The notes beneath the pieces are model-generated. The model made no database searches. It saw only the letters and a list, made by a program, of their open reading frames with translations, and was not told where the DNA came from. Below are positions 38,770-47,818 of a DNA stretch of 64,000 nucleotides, one piece after another. Both the position numbers and the translations under genes were made by a program. This stretch comes from Clostridium cuniculi (GTDB lineage: Bacteria > Bacillota > Clostridia > Clostridiales > Clostridiaceae): positions 84,467-148,466 of the forward strand of contig NZ_SMUS01000007.1 of NCBI RefSeq assembly GCF_004353185.1. The letters run 5' to 3'. Every line of letters starts with the position of its first letter. Within the stretch, counting starts at the first letter, position 1.

Positions 38770-40077
38770 TTAAACTTCTTCTATTACTCTAAATGTATAT
38801 GATTTTATATTTCCTACTAATTTTATAGTTATGAAGGTTAAAGTTTCAGATACAATTGCACTTGCCCATATACCATTAATACCAAAGAATCTACCTAAAA
38901 TAAATAAACATATTGGTAAATACACTATGGATCTTAATATACAACTTAAATTAGAATACTTAGGTATCTCAATTGCTTGGTAGTAAACTAAACTGTTTAA
39001 ATTTAATCCTACAGCAAAATAACTTAAACATGCTATTTTTAGTGCATCATAAGCCATTTGTGCTATTTGTGTATCATTTGTAAATATAGATATTAATGAA
39101 GGTCCAAATACAAAACTTATAATAACAAAAACCCCTGTTATTATTATATTAGAAATTGATGTTATTCTAAAGAACCCTAACATTTTTTCTACATCTTTCT
39201 TTCCATAATTATAACTAACAAGTGGTTGAACTCCTAATGTAATTCCATATAAAACCATATATATATTAGTAGTTATATAATTTAATATACTATATGCTGA
39301 AACTCCCATTTCGCCTGCATATTTTACTAATGCTATATTATGAAGTAAAACTATTATAGAATAACTTCCTTGAGCAAAAAACGAAGGAAATCCGATAGTG
39401 CAAAATTCCTTTATTGTTTTAAATGACACTTTTACATTTCCAAAAGATAAATATCCTTTTTTCATAATAAAATGAGGTAATACTATACTTACTGTTACTA
39501 TTTGTCCAAGTCCAGTTGCTATTGCCGCACCTTTGATTCCCATTCCTAATTGGAAAATAAATATATAATCTAAAATTATATTAGTAATAGCACCACTTAT
39601 AGTAGATACCATTGCTAGCTTTGGTCTGCCATCATTTCTAACAAAACTATTTAAAACAATACCAACTAAGTTTGGTATACAGAATAATGCATAAAATCTT
39701 AAATACTCTACAGCTAATGGTTTTAATACTTCAGTTGCTCCTAACATACTTACTATTGGACTAGTAAATAATATACATACTATACTTATTATTAAACTAA
39801 ATATTAATAAAGACTTAAAAACTTGTCTAAAAATATTAACTGCTTTTTTTACATTATTTGCCCCAATATTTTTAGAAACTAATGCTCCTCCTCCGATAGC
39901 AAACATGGAAGCTAAACCAAATAACATTACCGTAAATGGAAGAACTATATTAACTGCTGCTAATGCTGAATCTCCAACACCTTGTCCTACAAATATTCCA
40001 TCTATTACTGTATATAATGAAGAAATAAACATTGCTAATGCTGATGGAATAGCATATTTAAAAAATTCTTTTTTCAT
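38770..40077 (-). CDS. MATE-family multidrug/metabolite efflux protein
   Basis: 435 residues and twelve predicted membrane helices in two bundles, with typical MATE motifs (FVGQGVGDSALAAVNIV, FFAQGSYSIIVLLHNIALVKYAGEMGVSAYSI). Sodium- or proton-driven exporter; substrate unknown. ATG 40077 follows AAAGGAG. Confidence 0.92.
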   Translation of the reverse strand: MKKEFFKYAIPSALAMFISSLYTVIDGIFVGQGVGDSALAAVNIVLPFTVMLFGLASMFAIGGGALVSKNIGANNVKKAVNIFRQVFKSLLIFSLIISIVCILFTSPIVSMLGATEVLKPLAVEYLRFYALFCIPNLVGIVLNSFVRNDGRPKLAMVSTISGAITNIILDYIFIFQLGMGIKGAAIATGLGQIVTVSIVLPHFIMKKGYLSFGNVKVSFKTIKEFCTIGFPSFFAQGSYSIIVLLHNIALVKYAGEMGVSAYSILNYITTNIYMVLYGITLGVQPLVSYNYGKKDVEKMLGFFRITSISNIIITGVFVIISFVFGPSLISIFTNDTQIAQMAYDALKIACLSYFAVGLNLNSLVYYQAIEIPKYSNLSCILRSIVYLPICLFILGRFFGINGIWASAIVSETLTFITIKLVGNIKSYTFRVIEEV

Positions 40078-40250
40078 ACATATCTCCTTTAATTTTTAAT
40101 CCTTTCAAATTATAAAGTCTTTTCTTACACAAGAGTCAATAGTTTTTATTATTTTTATATTTAAATAAAAAAGAAATTATCTAAAAACTTTTAAATAAAT
40201 ATAAAATTAATTATATTTATTCTATCTTTTAAGATAACTTCTTTTATTTA

Positions 40251-43200
40251 TTAACATGGTAATATTATAGTAAACTTAGTTCCCTTTTGTAATTTACTTT
40301 CTAACTCTATATTTCCATTATGTAGTGTAACTATGTACTTAACTAATGTTAAGCCAATTCCACTACTACTTACTTTAGTACAATCCCCATTTTTCCCCTG
40401 TTCAAATCTATTAAATATGAATTTCTGATCTTCTTCTGATATTCCAATTCCAGAATCCTTTATAGAAATACTTACACTACTATTATTATCCTTAATAAAT
40501 ATCTCTATCTTTCCGCCTTCTGGGGTAAATTTAATTGCATTACCTATAACATTAACTATACATCTTTCTATTTCATTTGGATCACAAGATATATACTTCT
40601 CTTCTATTTCAGGATCAATAATTAACTCAATCCCCTTCTCCTCTATATAATCACTCATAGTTAAAGCAGTTTCTTCAACTAAATAAACTATATCAACATT
40701 ATCCTCTTTATTTATTTTATAAGTTCCAGATTCTATTTTAGAGCTATCTATAATATCATTAATTATTTTTAATAAACTATTTGAACTTTTCTGTACAATT
40801 TCCATATAATGATTAAGTTTTTTTCTTGAAATATCCTTATCTTTATTTAATGAGTTTATTAACTGTACAGTTGACAAAATAATATTAATAGGTGTTCTTA
40901 GTTCATGAGATAAATTTACAAAATAATCATTTTTAAACTTTTCACATCTTATACTTTTTTCATATAATAATTGATTTTCTTTCATTTTTTCATTAATTTC
41001 TTTTGTTTGCTTTTTTACTAATGACTTTAATATTTTCATATTGTTCCAGAAATAAAATACAATAATACCTATTATAAATATATAAAAACAATATGCTATT
41101 TTTGTCTTCCACCAAGGCCTTTGTATAATTATTTTTATACTACTTTCACCTGTTAACTCCCCATTTTGCTGCATAGCTCTAACTTTAAATGTATATTTCC
41201 CAGGAGATAATACTGTATAATTTACATAACTAATATTACTAGAATATATCCACTCTTCATTTAAGCCTTCAAGTTTATATTCATATGTTATATCTGAACC
41301 TTCTGCATAATCTGCTAAAAAATATACAATAGTTATATTATTTTCATTATATTTAAGTGCAATATCATTTATCTCATCAAAATCTATTTTTTCGTTATTA
41401 ACTCTAATACTACCGATAATAACTTTATCATCGGTATCATTTTTATTATTTTCTTTATCTAATTCATTAGGATTAAAATAAAAAATGCCTTCTGTAGTTA
41501 CAAATAATAAATTTCCACTTTTTGATTTCCAAAAAGAGTTTAAATTAAATTTGCTTCCCTGAATACCATAGTATCTATTAAGGTTTGTAAATTTATTTTT
41601 CTTAGTATCAAATTTACATATCCCCTTATTAGTTCCAATCCAAATATCATCATTATCATCTATAACAATGGAATTAACATAATCATTTATCATTCCATCT
41701 GCTTCACTATATACACTAAATTTTTCAGTTGCAATATTAAATTTATTTAACCCTGAATTTGTCCCAATCCATAAGTTTCCTTCATCGTCACCATCTATGC
41801 AATTTATAACATCATAACTTATACAATTTTCTAAATCATTATTAACATAATTTTTTATTATTCCATCACTTTTATGAAATTTAATAAGTCCTGTATATTC
41901 TCCTCCTGCTAACCACAGTATATTTTCATCATATTTATCTTGAAATATATCTACTATTTTTATACACTCAAGTCCATAATCTTCAAACTCTTCTTTATAG
42001 GTTTTTATTTCGTTTCTATTAAGATCCAATCTAACAATTCCATTGTCAGTAGCCATCCAACAGTATTTATCATTATCAAATATTATTTTCTGTATACCCA
42101 AATAAATTTCATTGTCCAAACTTTCAACATACTGATTAGAAATTTTATTTTTATGTTTATTAATTATATCTATACCTTTATCAGTAACTACAACAATTTC
42201 TCCTGTTTTGAATTCAGTAATATATTTTATTGCATTACTAGAAATAGTATTTTCATAATTTTTATTGTAAGTATACTTTATTACTTTCTTTTCATCTACT
42301 AATATATTTATTAATCCATGATATTTAGTTCCTATCCATAAATCTCCTTCAGAATCTTCTATTATGGAATTAATATTTGTTTGCTCAATTTCATTTTCTT
42401 TTAATATTAAATTTATCTCATTATTAATTTGTTCAGTTATATTTAACTTACTTATACCATTATCTGTACCTATCCATAATAATCCATTACTATCTTCTAA
42501 AAGACAATTTATATTATTACCAACCAATGAGTTAACAGATTGCTTGTCAGTTTTATATAAAGTAGTTAAATTGCTTTCTTCATTATACTTTATTAACCCA
42601 CTATAACTTGCAAACCATAAATCATTATTTTCATCACATAATATATAAGTAATATCACTATATATTTCTTCATCAATATCAATGTTAAAATTACTTAATA
42701 TGTCTGCTTCATGATCATATTTATATATACCATTTTTAGTAGCAAACCATATATCCTCATTATTATCTACTTCTAAACTATAAATATAATCGTATTGCTC
42801 TTGCTCAAATTTACTTTTATATACTATACCAGTTCTTATATCTACTATACTGGCTCCACATTTACTTGCAATTACTATATATTCATCTTTTACCTCTTTA
42901 ATATCTGTTATATAAGAATTAGTTAATACTCCTCCATTATATTCATCATAATATTTTATAAATATTTCATTTTCAGCATCATACTTATTTAGGCCATTTT
43001 CTGTTCCTATCCACATTATATTTTCACTATCTTTATAAATAGCAGTAACATTATAATGTGATATACCTTTTTCACTATTATCACATTTAATATTTCTTAT
43101 TTCTTCTGTTTTACTATTAATAATGCTTAAACCACCGCGAGTACCTACCCATATATTTCCATTCTCATCTTCACATATTGTATTTATATAAGTCGATGCC

Positions 43201-43490
43201 AATCCATTACTATAATTATATTCGACTATATAGTTTCCATCATATTGATTTAAACCATCATCTGTTCCAATCCATATATATCCTCTAGAATCTTGAAAAA
43301 TTGTCGTTATATAATTACTAGAAAGTTTATCTTTTATAGTCAAACTCTCAAAATTTATATTTTCGTTTTTAGGAACTAATGTATTAACCTTATCTACTTT
43401 TTTTGCAAATACTAAACTATAATTAAATATTACTATTACTAATGTAAGAGATATTACTAATAAAACATACCTCTTCACAAGTTTATTCAT
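40251..43490 (-). CDS. two-component sensor with Reg_prop beta-propeller, Y_Y_Y and histidine kinase
   Basis: 1079 residues. Signal/membrane segment at 8-30; about 14 Reg_prop repeats (IWIGTDDGLNQYD style) across 50-700, predicted to form a double beta-propeller outside the cell; Y_Y_Y domain about 700-770; membrane segment about 780-800; HisKA around NLSHELRTPIN (His near 860); HATPase with N-box IVNVIGNAIKFTPEGG and G-box SSSGIGLTLVKY. No receiver or AraC output, unlike Bacteroidetes hybrid systems. No regulator gene is adjacent. ATG 43490 follows AGGGGG. Confidence 0.92.
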   Translation of the reverse strand: MNKLVKRYVLLVISLTLVIVIFNYSLVFAKKVDKVNTLVPKNENINFESLTIKDKLSSNYITTIFQDSRGYIWIGTDDGLNQYDGNYIVEYNYSNGLASTYINTICEDENGNIWVGTRGGLSIINSKTEEIRNIKCDNSEKGISHYNVTAIYKDSENIMWIGTENGLNKYDAENEIFIKYYDEYNGGVLTNSYITDIKEVKDEYIVIASKCGASIVDIRTGIVYKSKFEQEQYDYIYSLEVDNNEDIWFATKNGIYKYDHEADILSNFNIDIDEEIYSDITYILCDENNDLWFASYSGLIKYNEESNLTTLYKTDKQSVNSLVGNNINCLLEDSNGLLWIGTDNGISKLNITEQINNEINLILKENEIEQTNINSIIEDSEGDLWIGTKYHGLINILVDEKKVIKYTYNKNYENTISSNAIKYITEFKTGEIVVVTDKGIDIINKHKNKISNQYVESLDNEIYLGIQKIIFDNDKYCWMATDNGIVRLDLNRNEIKTYKEEFEDYGLECIKIVDIFQDKYDENILWLAGGEYTGLIKFHKSDGIIKNYVNNDLENCISYDVINCIDGDDEGNLWIGTNSGLNKFNIATEKFSVYSEADGMINDYVNSIVIDDNDDIWIGTNKGICKFDTKKNKFTNLNRYYGIQGSKFNLNSFWKSKSGNLLFVTTEGIFYFNPNELDKENNKNDTDDKVIIGSIRVNNEKIDFDEINDIALKYNENNITIVYFLADYAEGSDITYEYKLEGLNEEWIYSSNISYVNYTVLSPGKYTFKVRAMQQNGELTGESSIKIIIQRPWWKTKIAYCFYIFIIGIIVFYFWNNMKILKSLVKKQTKEINEKMKENQLLYEKSIRCEKFKNDYFVNLSHELRTPINIILSTVQLINSLNKDKDISRKKLNHYMEIVQKSSNSLLKIINDIIDSSKIESGTYKINKEDNVDIVYLVEETALTMSDYIEEKGIELIIDPEIEEKYISCDPNEIERCIVNVIGNAIKFTPEGGKIEIFIKDNNSSVSISIKDSGIGISEEDQKFIFNRFEQGKNGDCTKVSSSGIGLTLVKYIVTLHNGNIELESKLQKGTKFTIILPC

Positions 43491-43611
43491 ATAGTTCCCC
43501 CTCTTTATTAATATATTTCAACCTATATTATATTACCTCATTTTACTTTTTTTGTCAATATTATCACTTTTTATACATTTTCTTATATTTTTTATTAATT
43601 TTATTATATAT

Positions 43612-43651
43612 AAAGCCCACGATAATAATATTATTTATTATCGTGGGCTTT
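43612..43651 (-). terminator. terminator of the 114-residue gene
   Basis: AAAGCCCACGATAATA / TATTATCGTGGGCTTT stem with an eight-base loop. Confidence 0.88.
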
Positions 43652-43665
43652 AATTAATAAATTTA

Positions 43666-44010
43666 TTAAAACATATTTCCTCTTCTGCTATTATTTATAT
43701 AGTTTATTGCTCTCATTTTAAATCTTTCATATTCTTTTAAATTATAAAAATGATTTAAATCTGATACTAAAAATAATGCACTCATTATTAAATACTTTAA
43801 ATCATTTAAATTATTTTTATCATTATCCTCAACTTGAATTTCATCACTCTCAAATTTTAATTTTTCATAATTATTTAGAGCTATATTTAAATTCATTTTA
43901 ATTTGTTCCTCTGTAAAAGATTCAAAATTTTCTCTAACTAATTTATCAATAAATGCTATAAACTCTTCATTGATATGGGTAAACTTCTCATATGTACTTA
44001 TTAAACTCAT
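43666..44010 (-). CDS. hypothetical helical protein
   Basis: 114 residues, cytoplasmic and mostly helical, with an acidic middle (ESDEIQVEDNDKNN). No motif recognised. ATG 44010 follows AGAGGA. Short monocistronic unit. Confidence 0.65.
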   Translation of the reverse strand: MSLISTYEKFTHINEEFIAFIDKLVRENFESFTEEQIKMNLNIALNNYEKLKFESDEIQVEDNDKNNLNDLKYLIMSALFLVSDLNHFYNLKEYERFKMRAINYINNSRRGNMF

Positions 44011-44124
44011 ACTTTTCCTCTTTCTAACTAAATTAATTGTATATTTAAATTATATATTAATATTAAAAAGTTTCAAAGTTAAAAAGTTCTTACTTAAATT
44101 TAATTAGATTGTTTTAACTTAATA

Positions 44125-44631
44125 TTATATTATTTGACTACTTTTTTTAAAATCTATAAATGTTAATATTTCATCTATACACAAAGCTAATACAAACAAT
44201 ATTGATAGACTAGGCCATATTCCATTCAATAAATTATAAATTTTATATACAAAGTATGGATGAATTATTTTTACATCTATAATACTTAAAAGAACCCAAA
44301 TAAGTGAAAATCTTAAACATATAATTCCTTCACAATTATACTTTTCTTTAGAATAATCCCAATAATCCTTATTAAAAAATTTTCTCATTAGAAATCCTGT
44401 TATATACTCCACAGATGTTGGAATTATAAATGATATTATAATTAAAAATATTATATTAGGTACAACCTTATATAATTCAAGTATCCAAGCCATAGCTATT
44501 GCATACATAGGTTTAAATGGGCCCTTTAAAAATCCATCCTTTTGAAAATGTCCATGAATATAATATGAAAAGACATTTTCTATTATCCACCCAATAAATC
44601 CATAAACAAAAAAATTATACAAAAACTCCAT
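44125..44631 (-). CDS. ABC_trans_CmpB-like (PF06541) membrane protein
   Basis: 168 residues, about five membrane segments. The opening YNFFVYGFIGWIIENVFSYYIHGHFQKDGFLKGPFKPMYAI is the family signature. Annotated by habit as an ABC transporter permease, but no ATPase is adjacent, so function is uncertain. ATG 44631 follows AAGGAGG. Confidence 0.8.
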   Translation of the reverse strand: MEFLYNFFVYGFIGWIIENVFSYYIHGHFQKDGFLKGPFKPMYAIAMAWILELYKVVPNIIFLIIISFIIPTSVEYITGFLMRKFFNKDYWDYSKEKYNCEGIICLRFSLIWVLLSIIDVKIIHPYFVYKIYNLLNGIWPSLSILFVLALCIDEILTFIDFKKSSQII

Positions 44632-44687
44632 ATTTATTCCTCCTTAGTATTTCTTAGTTTTTCTAATATTTATAAATTTTATCCATA

Positions 44688-44724
44688 AAAAAAGATGTCT
44701 AAAAATATTTTAAACATCTTTTTA
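44688..44724 (-). terminator. terminator of the PAP2 gene
   Basis: AAAGATGT / ACATCTTT stem with internal TAAAA/TTTTA pairs and a T-run, after the PAP2 gene stop. Confidence 0.75.
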
Positions 44725-44731
44725 TAAATAT

Positions 44732-45490
44732 TTATTTTTTCTTTCTTGCTAACTGAATTTCCCCTTCTATAATATCCTTATTTTTTATATTACTCTTCTT
44801 ATTCATTTTATTAATTAAACTTCTTTTCACTTTATATGGTAAATTTAATAACTTTTCTATTTTAGAATCATCTATTTTTCTTACTAATAAAATTATAACT
44901 TCATCTAATATAATTGCACTAATGACATCTGCTATAAAATGCTGTTTTATAAACAAAGTCGATATTATTATTAATACACCTACTATTTCAGTATAGTAAA
45001 ATTTCTTTTTTGAATTTTTATATTTTGTATATCTCATTATAAAATAAGTTGTTAACACATGTAATGACGGAAAACAATTTACCGGTCTATCTAGTGAATA
45101 TATTATATTTACTAGATAATTTAATATATTACTATTGATAATGGTAGGTCTACTTATCTCTGTTGGATATAAATAATATACAATATAACATACACTCATT
45201 CCTATAAAAAATGATATAAAGACTCTAATATAATCTTTTCTTGAATTCACTAATATAAATATAAAACCTATTACAATATACAAATACCAATATACATAAG
45301 GAATAATAAATATAGAGTTAAATGGAATTACATTATCTAATTCAATTGTAAGATCATGTCCTCTCTTAGCTAAAATACTAGCTAAAATATAGTTTACATT
45401 AATTACTGGAATCATAATAAACCAAACTAAATCTAATATTTTTATTTTAACATTATTATTTATTTTTATTGTATCTTTTTTAATTTCCAT
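44732..45490 (-). CDS. PAP2-family membrane phosphatase
   Basis: 252 residues, six membrane segments. Motifs SRPTIINS, DRPVNCFPSLHVL and KQHFIADVISA match the PAP2 catalytic blocks (RP, PSxH, H-x3-D). Hydrolyses lipid or undecaprenyl phosphates, or acts as a transferase. ATG 45490 follows GAGGT. Confidence 0.85.
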   Translation of the reverse strand: MEIKKDTIKINNNVKIKILDLVWFIMIPVINVNYILASILAKRGHDLTIELDNVIPFNSIFIIPYVYWYLYIVIGFIFILVNSRKDYIRVFISFFIGMSVCYIVYYLYPTEISRPTIINSNILNYLVNIIYSLDRPVNCFPSLHVLTTYFIMRYTKYKNSKKKFYYTEIVGVLIIISTLFIKQHFIADVISAIILDEVIILLVRKIDDSKIEKLLNLPYKVKRSLINKMNKKSNIKNKDIIEGEIQLARKKK

Positions 45491-45578
45491 ACTCTACCTC
45501 ACTATTTTATATACAAGTTACTTTATTTTTTATCAACTTTATTAATTTACAATTTATTCTATGCTAATTTTCCCCTTA

Positions 45579-45640
45579 AATAATCCATTAATAAAAAAAT
45601 AACCAATTAAAATTGGTTATTTTTTTATTAATGGATTATT
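45579..45640 (-). terminator. 30-pair perfect hairpin terminator
   Basis: Arms 45579-45608 and 45611-45640 are perfect complements with a two-base centre. It follows the stop of the 76-residue gene. This length is far above a typical terminator. Confidence 0.75.
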
Positions 45641-45643
45641 GTA

Positions 45644-45874
45644 TTAACTTAACAACTTAAACATTTCTGCAACTGATTGTTTTACATTATCAGGTAAGTT
45701 ATTTAAAGCTCTTTGCCTTTTACTTTCATCTTTTATTTGAGCTATTCTCATTATTTCTTGTTGCAAACCTGGAGTTCTATTTAATTCAGCTACTAATCTA
45801 TTAAACTTATTTGCAAAAACAGGATCTTCTTTCATTTTTCTATCGATCTTCATTATAAGTTCATATGGATTCAT
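45644..45874 (-). CDS. conserved-looking small helical protein
   Basis: 76 residues, predicted all-helical (MKEDPVFANKFNRLVAELNRTPGLQQEIMRIAQ). No membrane segment or named domain. Strong GGAGGAG site before ATG 45874. Function unknown. Confidence 0.7.
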   Translation of the reverse strand: MNPYELIMKIDRKMKEDPVFANKFNRLVAELNRTPGLQQEIMRIAQIKDESKRQRALNNLPDNVKQSVAEMFKLLS

Positions 45875-46074
45875 TTATTTTATTCTCCTCCAATTCTTTA
45901 TAATTTTATAATATTCTTCATTATTATAAATGTTCATACTAAGTCTTCTATAGTCACCTTAAATAATTTTTATTTAAAAGGTATAAATTCATATTACTTT
46001 TACACAAAATACTTTATGAAACTAAATCTTATAATAAAAAATATTAATATTTTATTTATATAAGGAGAATTAAA

Positions 46075-46860
46075 ATGAAAGATTTAAATATTTACTCTAA
46101 ATTTTTAAAAAAACTAATTATATTCTTACTTATATCTTTATCATTAATTAACGTTTCAACATATTGTTGTCTCTTATCTCCTATTAATATAGAAGATACT
46201 TCTAAAAATAATTATTGTGAAAAAAATAATACAAATGAAGAAAAAAAGATTGCATATTTAACCTTTGATGATGGTCCTAGTAAAAATACAGAATTAATAC
46301 TTGATATATTAAAAGAAAATAATGTACATGCAACATTTTTTATAATTTCTCCATATATAGAACCTCATATTCAATTTGTCAAAAGAGCTTATGAAGAAGG
46401 TAATGCAATTGGTAATCATACTGCAGACCATGAATTTAAGTATGTTTATACTTGCGAAGAATCATTCTTTAAAAGTTTCAATAAACAACAGGAATTTATA
46501 AAAGAAGTTACAGGAAGTGATTGTACCATATTTAGATTTCCTGGCGGTTCTAATAATACTATCGTTAAAAATTCTAGAGGAAAAGATTTTACTAAAAATA
46601 TAACTTTTAAACTAAATGAAGTAGGTGTTAATGTCTATGATTGGAATGTAGATTCTGGCGATGCTAAAGGAAATAATATTCCAGCCTCTACCTTAATTCA
46701 AAATGTTTCTAGAGAAATTAAAGATAAAGATGGTAATTATAAAAATCCTGCAATAATATTAATGCACGATTGTATGACTAAAAATACTACTGTAGAAGCC
46801 TTACCTGGAATAATTAAGCTTTTAAAAGATGCAGGATATGATTTTGGAATATTAAAATAA
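46075..46860 (+). CDS. NodB-type polysaccharide deacetylase
   Basis: 261 residues with a signal/membrane anchor. Motif 1 YLTFDDGPSKN (catalytic Asp and metal Asp), motif 2 GNHTADHEF (metal His pair), RFPGGSNN and LMHDCM. Removes N-acetyl groups from peptidoglycan or another N-acetylhexosamine polymer; PdaA-like sporulation role possible. ATG 46075 follows AAGGAG. Ends inside the 46851-46891 hairpin. Confidence 0.92.
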   Translation: MKDLNIYSKFLKKLIIFLLISLSLINVSTYCCLLSPINIEDTSKNNYCEKNNTNEEKKIAYLTFDDGPSKNTELILDILKENNVHATFFIISPYIEPHIQFVKRAYEEGNAIGNHTADHEFKYVYTCEESFFKSFNKQQEFIKEVTGSDCTIFRFPGGSNNTIVKNSRGKDFTKNITFKLNEVGVNVYDWNVDSGDAKGNNIPASTLIQNVSREIKDKDGNYKNPAIILMHDCMTKNTTVEALPGIIKLLKDAGYDFGILK

Positions 46861-46891
46861 CTAAATTGCTTTGCAATTTAGTTATTTTAAT
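46851..46891. terminator. bidirectional terminator overlapping two stop codons
   Basis: Perfect 19-pair stem (arms 46851-46869 and 46873-46891) overlaps the end of the deacetylase gene and the stop of the opposite small gene. Confidence 0.85.
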
Positions 46892-47133
46892 TAGTAATTT
46901 ATACCTGCCGCAGTTACATTTTCTTTATCTCTTGATGAACATGGAGTAACTCCATATGTCATACCACAATGTGGGCATTTGTCTACTAAAGTTTTCATTA
47001 TGAAATTCTTTCCACAGCTACATTCTATTTCATGTTGTATTGATATAGGAAAATCTGCTTTTCCCTTACTTCTTACTAAATCCACTACTGCTTTTCCATC
47101 TTTCTTATTCATGCTTCCGCATCCACAACTCAT
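46891..47133 (-). CDS. small Cys-rich zinc-ribbon-like protein
   Basis: 80 residues. MSCGCGSMNKK, then CSCGKNF and CPHCGMTYG give a two-knuckle metal site. No wider domain. Start ATG 47133 follows AGGAGG; an earlier ATG at 47157 lacks it. Unknown role, perhaps zinc-dependent binding. Confidence 0.7.
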   Translation of the reverse strand: MSCGCGSMNKKDGKAVVDLVRSKGKADFPISIQHEIECSCGKNFIMKTLVDKCPHCGMTYGVTPCSSRDKENVTAAGINY

Positions 47134-47356
47134 CTTATTTCCTCCTATTTTTATCATACTTTTTTATTATTATAACTGACTTAAAAAATTATTTCAGTAA
47201 CAAAAGTTACAAAAAACATTTAATTATATTCTCTTATCTACCTAACAGTTTTTAATTTAAATACTTTACATAAAAAAGATTTATAATTTAGAACACATTG
47301 AGATTGTATTGGAATATATTATAGTATATTACAATTACACTTAGGAGGATAAAATT

Positions 47357-47743
47357 ATGAGCTGTAGATTAGGAAATTGTGTTTTTAAAACTGGTTGTAA
47401 TGAACAAATCGATGCTACTATAAAATTACCAAGGGAAAATAGAAGCTGTATATTTGGTACAGTTCTTGATGCTGCTGGTTTACCTGTTGCTGATGCAGTT
47501 GTTAAACTACTTCAAGTAGTTGATAAATGTGAATTTCCAGTTCCATTAACTCACACATTTACAGATGATAATGGACAATTCTTACTAGGACCTTTATGTC
47601 CAAATACAACTTATATGTTAAAGATATTTAGTGACAATACTCAAATAGTTCAAAAATGTCTAAAAGTAAGCTGCTTTAAAGGTTCTTGTATAAACGTTAA
47701 TACTGTATCAAATGACTCTGGTAATCAAGGATGCGGATGCTAA
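47357..47743 (+). CDS. carboxypeptidase-regulatory-like (CnaB-type) Cys-rich protein
   Basis: 128 residues, no signal peptide. Nine Cys, including MSCRLGNC and GCGC ends, flank a beta-sandwich (IFGTVLDAAGLPVADAVVKLL, FTDDNGQFLLGPLCPN) of the carboxypeptidase regulatory type. Cys-rich leaderless proteins of this kind may be spore-coat or surface components, but that is inference. Strong AGGAGG site. Monocistronic. Confidence 0.7.
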   Translation: MSCRLGNCVFKTGCNEQIDATIKLPRENRSCIFGTVLDAAGLPVADAVVKLLQVVDKCEFPVPLTHTFTDDNGQFLLGPLCPNTTYMLKIFSDNTQIVQKCLKVSCFKGSCINVNTVSNDSGNQGCGC

Positions 47744-47781
47744 TTTTACACTTTCTTGATTTCATGTACAAAAGATAAGCT

Positions 47782-47807
47782 AAAAGGAGCTGTTTTCAGC
47801 TCCTTTT
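47782..47807. terminator. bidirectional terminator
   Basis: AAAAGGAGCTG / CAGCTCCTTTT stem with TTTT loop between convergent genes. Confidence 0.9.
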
Positions 47808-47818
47808 AATTTTTATAA

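Noticed and set aside
41940..42302. Hydrophobic open frame opposite the propeller kinase
   Set aside because: AT-rich repeats in the propeller region make false membrane-like frames on the other strand.
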